DNA of 64,000 nt from contig NZ_JAKRKC020000001.1 in NCBI RefSeq assembly GCF_022664455.2, positions 4,221,001 through 4,285,000 on the forward strand. The letters run 5' to 3'. Of this stretch, positions 59,261 through 64,000 are shown one piece after another. The position numbers were made by a program, and so were the translations under genes. The notes beneath the pieces are model-generated. The model saw only the letters and a list, made by a program, of their open reading frames with translations. It ran no database searches and was not told where the DNA came from. How positions within the stretch are numbered: the first letter of the stretch is position 1; each line of letters begins with the position of its first letter. The stretch comes from Actinomadura luzonensis. Lineage in GTDB: Bacteria > Actinomycetota > Actinomycetes > Streptosporangiales > Streptosporangiaceae.

Positions 59261-62200
59261 ATGAACCAGCACCAACCCACCGGCTCACCCGGCGACGACG
59301 GCATCGCGGTCATCGGCATGGCCGGCCGGTTCCCCGGCGCCTCGGACATCCCGTCGTTCTGGCGCAACATCAGCACCGGCGTCGAGTCCTTCACCCGGTT
59401 CTCCGACGACGAGCTGCTGGCGGCGGGCGTCTCGCCCGCGACCTTCCAGCAGCCGAACTACGTGCGGGTGCGGCCGGTCCTCGACGACGTGCGCGGCTTC
59501 GACGCCGGGTTCTTCGGCTACAACCCGCGCGAGGCGGCGCTGGCCGACCCGCAGCAGCGCATCTTCCTCGAGGTCGTGTGGGAGGTGCTGGAGTCCGCCG
59601 GGTACGCCGCCCCCGAGGGCCGGGGCCACGTGGGCGTCTTCGCCGGCATGAACATCAGCGGCTACCTGCTGACCCGGCTGATGGCGTTCGAGATGGGCAT
59701 CGACACCAGCGCGCTGATGATCGGCAACGACAAGGACTCGCTGGCCACGAACGTCTCCTTCCGCCTCGACCTGGACGGCCCGAGCCTGTCGGTGCAGACG
59801 TTCTGCTCGACGTCGCTGGTCGCGGTGCACCTGGCGAGCGAGAGCCTGCGGCGCGGCGAGTGCGACATGGCGCTGGCCGGCGGCGTGTCGGTGCGCATCC
59901 CCGACCGCGTCGGCTACCTGTGGGAGGAGGGCGGCCAGGAGTCGCCCGACGGGCACGTGCGCACGTTCGACGCCGAGGGCCGGGGCAGCATGTTCGGCGA
60001 CGGCGCGGCGGTCGTCGCGCTCAAGCGGCTGAAGGACGCGGTGGCCGACCGCGACACGATCCACGCCGTGATCCGCGCCTCGGCGATCAACAACGACGGC
60101 GCGGTCAAGTTCAGCTACCTCGCGCCCAGCATCGACGGGCAGCGCCGCTGCGTCTCGGCGGCCCTGGCCCGGGCCGGCGTGGACCCGGCCGACATCTCCT
60201 ACGTCGAGGCGCACGGCACCGCGACCGAGGTCGGCGACCCGATGGAGGTGGCCGCGCTGACCCGGGCCTTCGGGCCGACCGAGCGCAAGCAGTACTGCGT
60301 GCTCGGCTCGATCAAGCCGAACGTGGGCCACCTCGACCGCGCCTCCGGCGCCACCGGCCTGATCAAGGTCGTGCAGTCGCTGCGCAACGAGCTGATCCCC
60401 GGCACCCTGCACTACCGCTCGCCGAACCCCGAGATCGACTTCGCCGCGAGCCCCTTCCGCGTCACCGCCGAGCCCACCCCGTGGCCGCGCGACCCCGGCA
60501 GGCCGCGCATCGCGGGCATCAGCTCGCTCGGCATGGGCGGCACCAACGCGCACGCGATCGTGACCGAGGCGCCGCTGCCGGAGCGGCGGGGCGCGCGCCC
60601 GCGCCGCTGGCAGATCCTGCCGGTCTCGGCCCGCACGCAGGCCGCCGCCGAGCAGTCCTGCGCGCGGCTGGCCGCGCACCTGGAGGACACCCGCGACGAG
60701 CTCGGGGACGTGGCCTGGACGCTGCAGGCCGGGCGCAAGGTGTTCGGGCACCGCAAGGTCGTCGTGGCCGACACCGCGCGGGGCGCGGCGGCCAGGCTCG
60801 CCGACCCGGCCGGCCCGCTCGGCCGGGCCGACTCCACCGTCGGCCGCAAGGTGGGCTTCCTCATCGCGGGCGTGGGCGAGCAGTACCCCGGCATGGTGGC
60901 CGAGCTGTACGCCGAGGAGCCGGGTTTCCGCGCCGACGTCGACGAGTGCCTGGCGGTGCTGGGGCTGACCGAGCCCGGGCAGCTCTCGGACGTGTTCGTC
61001 CCGGCCGGGACGGGCGAGACGGGCGGGGCCGGGGCGGGCGACCTGGCCCGGCTGCTCGGCCGGGCGGGGCCGGCGGCGCCGCGTCCCGCCGGGGAGGCGC
61101 ACCTGATCCAGCCGGCCGTGTTCGTCGCCGAGTACGCCCTGGCCAGGAGGCTCATCAGGTGGGGCATCCAGCCGGACGTCATGATCGGCTACAGCCTGGG
61201 CGAGTACGTCGCCGCGTGCCTGGCGGGCGTGCTGTCCCTCGCCGACGCGCTGCGCCTGGTCGCCTACCGGGCCAAGCTCATCACCTCCCGCCCCGAGGGC
61301 GCGATGCTCGCGGTCTCCGCCGACGAGCAGCGCCTCCGCACGCTGCTCGGCGAGCTGTTCGAGCGCGAGCTGGACGTGGCCGTGCGCACCGGCTCGCAGG
61401 TGGTGCTGGCCGGGCCGCACGAGGCCGTCGACCAGGCCGCCGAGCTGCTGCTGAACGCCAGGATCGGGCACCGGCGGCTGGAGACCACGCACGCCTTCCA
61501 CTCGCGGATGCTGAAGCCGGTCGCCGGCGAGCTGACGGCGTGGATCGCCGACAACGTCACCCTCAACCCGCCGCGCGTGCCGTACCTGAGCAACGTGACC
61601 GGCGAGCCCGCCACCGCCGAGGTCGTGACCGACCCGGCCTACTGGGCGCGGCACATGTGCGAGACGGTCGAGTTCGGCAAGGGGCTCGGGCACCTGCTCG
61701 GGCAGGCGGACCTGGCGCTGGCCGAGATCGGGCCGGGCCAGTCGCTCGGCGCGCTCACCCGCGGCCACGCGGCCTGCGACCGCTCCCAGTGGCCGCTCAT
61801 CGTGACCACGCTGCCCGCCGCGAACGACCCGCAGGACGCGGGCGCGGCCCTCGCGACCGCCGTCGCCCGCCTGTGGCTGACCGGCGTGCCGGTGGACTGG
61901 GCCGCCCTGCACGAGGACGAGTCCCCCGGCGGATCGGGTGCCGAGCGCTGGCGGCCGGGCCGGGTGCCGCTGCCGACGTACCCGTTCGAGCACCAGGACT
62001 ACTGGCTCGACATCGACCAGAGCGCGGCCCGCGGCGCGGCCCCCGCCTTCGACGAGAGCGACCCGACGAGCATCGCCAAGGCCTACCCGCGGCTGCCCGA
62101 CACCCGCTGGATCCACACCCCGGTGTGGAAGCAGACCACGCTGCGCCCGCCGCGCGAGGAGGAGGCCGGCCGCTGGCTGGTCTACACCGACGACGCGCTG

Positions 62201-64000
62201 GCCGCTCCCCTGCTGGCCCACCTCGCGCGCACCGGCGGGGACGTGGTGCTGGTGCGGCCCGGCGAGCGGTTCTCCAGCGGCCCTGACGGCCTGACCGTGC
62301 GGCCCGGCTCCCCTGAGGACGCCCTCGCCGCGCTCCGCGACCTGGCCGGGCGCGGCTGGGAGCCCGAGCGGGTCGTCCATCTGTGGTCGGCCGGCGACGA
62401 GCCGGACGGCACGCCGATCGAGGAGAGCCTGCAACGCGGCCTGCACACCCTGGTCGCCCTCGCCCGCGCGGCCGGCGACCTGGGCCTCGGCGGCTGGACC
62501 CTCGACATCGTCACCTCCGGCGGCCAGCGGGTGCTGCCCGGCGACCGGGTGCGTCCGGCGCTCGGCACGCTGCTCGGCCCGACCCGGCTCATCCCCGTCG
62601 AGTACCCCAAGGTCAGGACGCGGCTGATCGACGTGGACCGGGGCGGCGGGGACCCCGGCAGCGGGGACGCGCTGCTCGCCGAGCTGCGCGCCGACCCCGC
62701 CGACCAGGTGGTCGGGCTGCGCGGCGGGCAACGCTGGATCCCCGACTACGAGGTCCTGGACGCGGCCGTCATCGAGGCCCGCCCGCCCGCCGCCGAGGTG
62801 CGCCGTGGCGGCGTCTACCTGGTGACCGGCGGCCTGGGCGGCATCGGGCTCGCGATGGCCGAGCGGCTGGCCGGGCAGTACCAGGCGCGGCTGGTGCTGC
62901 TCGGCCGGACACCCGTGCCGCCCCGCGAGCAGTGGGGCGCGATCCTCGCCTCCGACAGCGCCGTGCCCGAGGTGCGGCGGCGGCTGGAGGGGCTGCGGCG
63001 GCTGGAGGCGGCGGGCGCCGAGGTCGTCACCGTCGCCGGCGACGTCTCCCGCCCCGAGGACGCCCGCCGCGCGGTGGACGCCGCGATCGAGCGCTTCGGC
63101 GAGCTGAACGGCGTGCTGCACTGCGCCGGCGTGCCGGCCGTCGGGCTCATGCAGTTCAAGACCGTCGCCGACATGGACCGGGTGCTCGCGCCGAAGGTCA
63201 TGGGCACGCTCGCGCTGGCCGAGGCGCTGCGCGGGCGGCCGGTGGACTTCCTGGCGCTGTACTCCTCCACCACCTCGGCCACCGGCGGCGGCGCCGGCCA
63301 GGTCGACTACTGCGCGGCCAACGCCTTCCTCGACGCCTTCGCCCTCGCCGGCGCCCTGCCCGGCACGGCGGTCGTCTCGGTCGACTGGTGCGAGTGGACG
63401 TGGAACGGCTGGACCGAGGGCCTGGAGAACTACGACGAGGGCTCCAAGCAGTACTTCGCCTGGTACCGGGAGAACTTCGGCCTCACCTTCGACCAGGGCT
63501 GGCAGACGCTGCTGCGGGCGCTGGCCAGCGGCGAGCGGCACGTGGTGGCCTCCACGCAGGACTTCGCGCCGCTGGTCGCGATGAGCCGCAAGTCGTCCAT
63601 CGAGAGCCACCAGGCGACGGTGAAGAAGATCCGCGACGCGTTCGGCCGGCATCCGCGCCCGGACCTGTCCACCGCCTACGTCGAGCCGCAGTCGGAGACG
63701 GAGGAGACCATCGCCGGCGTGTGGTCGGAGGCGCTGGGCCTGGAGCAGGTGGGCGTGCACGACAACTTCTTCGAGCTGGGCGGCAACTCGCTGCTCGGCA
63801 TGGAGATCATCGCCGACGTCAGGCGGGCGCTGGGGCTGTCCTACCTGCCGCCGCACATCCTCTACCAGGCGCCCACGATCGCCTCGCTCGCCGAGGCCGC
63901 GCGCGCCGGCCAGGAGGCGGGCGAGCAGCCGAGCCAGGACCGGGACCAGCAGCGGTCCCGCATCGCCCAGCGGCGGAACATGCTCAGAAGCGGGAGGACG
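59261..64000 (+). CDS. Type I polyketide synthase KS-AT-KR-ACP, open at the window edge
   Basis: 1580 codons are visible without a stop. The KS has Cys at about 182 (TFCSTSLVAVH), His about 318 (EAHGTATEVGDP) and His about 357 (KPNVGH). The AT nucleophile is in GYSLGEYVAA (Ser about 645) with HAFHSRML, a malonyl-type signature. The KR has TGGLGGIGLAMAE at about 1189 and a Ser/Tyr pair in SSTTSATGGGAGQVDYCAAN. The ACP Ser is about 1510 (GGNSLLG). No DH or ER is visible. The final charged stretch (SQDRDQQRSRIAQRRNM) looks like a docking tail, so the gene probably ends soon after. I chose the ATG at 59261 (AGAAGG eight bases upstream); a GTG at 59228 overlaps the permease stop. Confidence 0.92.
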   Translation, partial: MNQHQPTGSPGDDGIAVIGMAGRFPGASDIPSFWRNISTGVESFTRFSDDELLAAGVSPATFQQPNYVRVRPVLDDVRGFDAGFFGYNPREAALADPQQRIFLEVVWEVLESAGYAAPEGRGHVGVFAGMNISGYLLTRLMAFEMGIDTSALMIGNDKDSLATNVSFRLDLDGPSLSVQTFCSTSLVAVHLASESLRRGECDMALAGGVSVRIPDRVGYLWEEGGQESPDGHVRTFDAEGRGSMFGDGAAVVALKRLKDAVADRDTIHAVIRASAINNDGAVKFSYLAPSIDGQRRCVSAALARAGVDPADISYVEAHGTATEVGDPMEVAALTRAFGPTERKQYCVLGSIKPNVGHLDRASGATGLIKVVQSLRNELIPGTLHYRSPNPEIDFAASPFRVTAEPTPWPRDPGRPRIAGISSLGMGGTNAHAIVTEAPLPERRGARPRRWQILPVSARTQAAAEQSCARLAAHLEDTRDELGDVAWTLQAGRKVFGHRKVVVADTARGAAARLADPAGPLGRADSTVGRKVGFLIAGVGEQYPGMVAELYAEEPGFRADVDECLAVLGLTEPGQLSDVFVPAGTGETGGAGAGDLARLLGRAGPAAPRPAGEAHLIQPAVFVAEYALARRLIRWGIQPDVMIGYSLGEYVAACLAGVLSLADALRLVAYRAKLITSRPEGAMLAVSADEQRLRTLLGELFERELDVAVRTGSQVVLAGPHEAVDQAAELLLNARIGHRRLETTHAFHSRMLKPVAGELTAWIADNVTLNPPRVPYLSNVTGEPATAEVVTDPAYWARHMCETVEFGKGLGHLLGQADLALAEIGPGQSLGALTRGHAACDRSQWPLIVTTLPAANDPQDAGAALATAVARLWLTGVPVDWAALHEDESPGGSGAERWRPGRVPLPTYPFEHQDYWLDIDQSAARGAAPAFDESDPTSIAKAYPRLPDTRWIHTPVWKQTTLRPPREEEAGRWLVYTDDALAAPLLAHLARTGGDVVLVRPGERFSSGPDGLTVRPGSPEDALAALRDLAGRGWEPERVVHLWSAGDEPDGTPIEESLQRGLHTLVALARAAGDLGLGGWTLDIVTSGGQRVLPGDRVRPALGTLLGPTRLIPVEYPKVRTRLIDVDRGGGDPGSGDALLAELRADPADQVVGLRGGQRWIPDYEVLDAAVIEARPPAAEVRRGGVYLVTGGLGGIGLAMAERLAGQYQARLVLLGRTPVPPREQWGAILASDSAVPEVRRRLEGLRRLEAAGAEVVTVAGDVSRPEDARRAVDAAIERFGELNGVLHCAGVPAVGLMQFKTVADMDRVLAPKVMGTLALAEALRGRPVDFLALYSSTTSATGGGAGQVDYCAANAFLDAFALAGALPGTAVVSVDWCEWTWNGWTEGLENYDEGSKQYFAWYRENFGLTFDQGWQTLLRALASGERHVVASTQDFAPLVAMSRKSSIESHQATVKKIRDAFGRHPRPDLSTAYVEPQSETEETIAGVWSEALGLEQVGVHDNFFELGGNSLLGMEIIADVRRALGLSYLPPHILYQAPTIASLAEAARAGQEAGEQPSQDRDQQRSRIAQRRNMLRSGRT

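Noticed and set aside
59285..63856. 1523-codon minus-strand frame opposite the PKS
   Set aside because: Shadow of the PKS coding strand; the plus strand shows KS, AT, KR and ACP motifs in order.

Overview
The window reads as the chromosome of a filamentous, high-GC actinomycete. Gene ends overlap by ATGA/GTGA, there is a rare TTA codon, and it carries an A-factor-type signalling island, an LmbU-type regulator and large NRPS/PKS genes. A Streptosporangiales-type genus such as Nonomuraea or Actinomadura fits, but nothing here fixes the genus.

Region 1 (1 to about 30.4 kb) is most of a nonribosomal peptide cluster, and I read its product from the sequence. A stand-alone A-PCP protein feeds a five-module line: C-A-PCP-E / C-A-PCP / C-A-PCP // C-A-nMT-PCP / C-A-nMT-PCP-TE. 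Specificity codes read by eye give a small hydroxy residue in D form, piperazic acid (DVFSVAAYAK), Gly (DILQLGLIWK), N-methyl-Gly and N-methyl-Val (DAYWWGGTFK). Quinaldoyl cap, D-Ser, piperazate-derived residue, Gly, Sar, N-Me-Val is the half-molecule order of the luzopeptin/quinoxapeptin/korkormicin bisintercalators. Supporting genes agree: both piperazate enzymes (ornithine N-hydroxylase and a PaiB/KtzT-like synthase), MbtH, a P450 and type II thioesterase of the kind that make free beta-hydroxy-Trp, a tryptophan 2,3-dioxygenase, a second divergent TDO-superfamily haem protein, and an O-methyltransferase. The last two could supply the 6-methoxy group of the quinaldic acid cap. The cluster continues left of base 1, where an SDR-type gene starts.

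Region 2 (29.7-38 kb) is control and export: LmbU-type regulator, two gamma-butyrolactone-receptor-type TetR proteins, an AfsA-type synthase with a partner SDR, candidate autoregulatory palindromes, a double-HTH MerR regulator divergent from a DrrAB-type ABC exporter, and a BBE-type flavin oxidase that may act on the peptide.

Region 3 (38-57.4 kb) looks like ordinary accessory chromosome: an OlsB/OlsA ornithine-lipid pair, an EF-G paralogue preceded by a small leader ORF, an SDR, a secreted M14 carboxypeptidase with a TTA codon, a kinase/aldolase/racemase-like sugar operon with a divergent DeoR regulator, a secreted PL11 rhamnogalacturonan lyase, a small secreted protein, a putative lipoprotein, an acyltransferase-3/DUF1707 pair and an APH-fold kinase. 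Several of these genes carry low-complexity in-frame repeat expansions.

Region 4 (57.6-64 kb) opens a second biosynthetic locus: an ABC exporter coupled to a type I PKS (KS-AT-KR-ACP) that is still open at the window edge.
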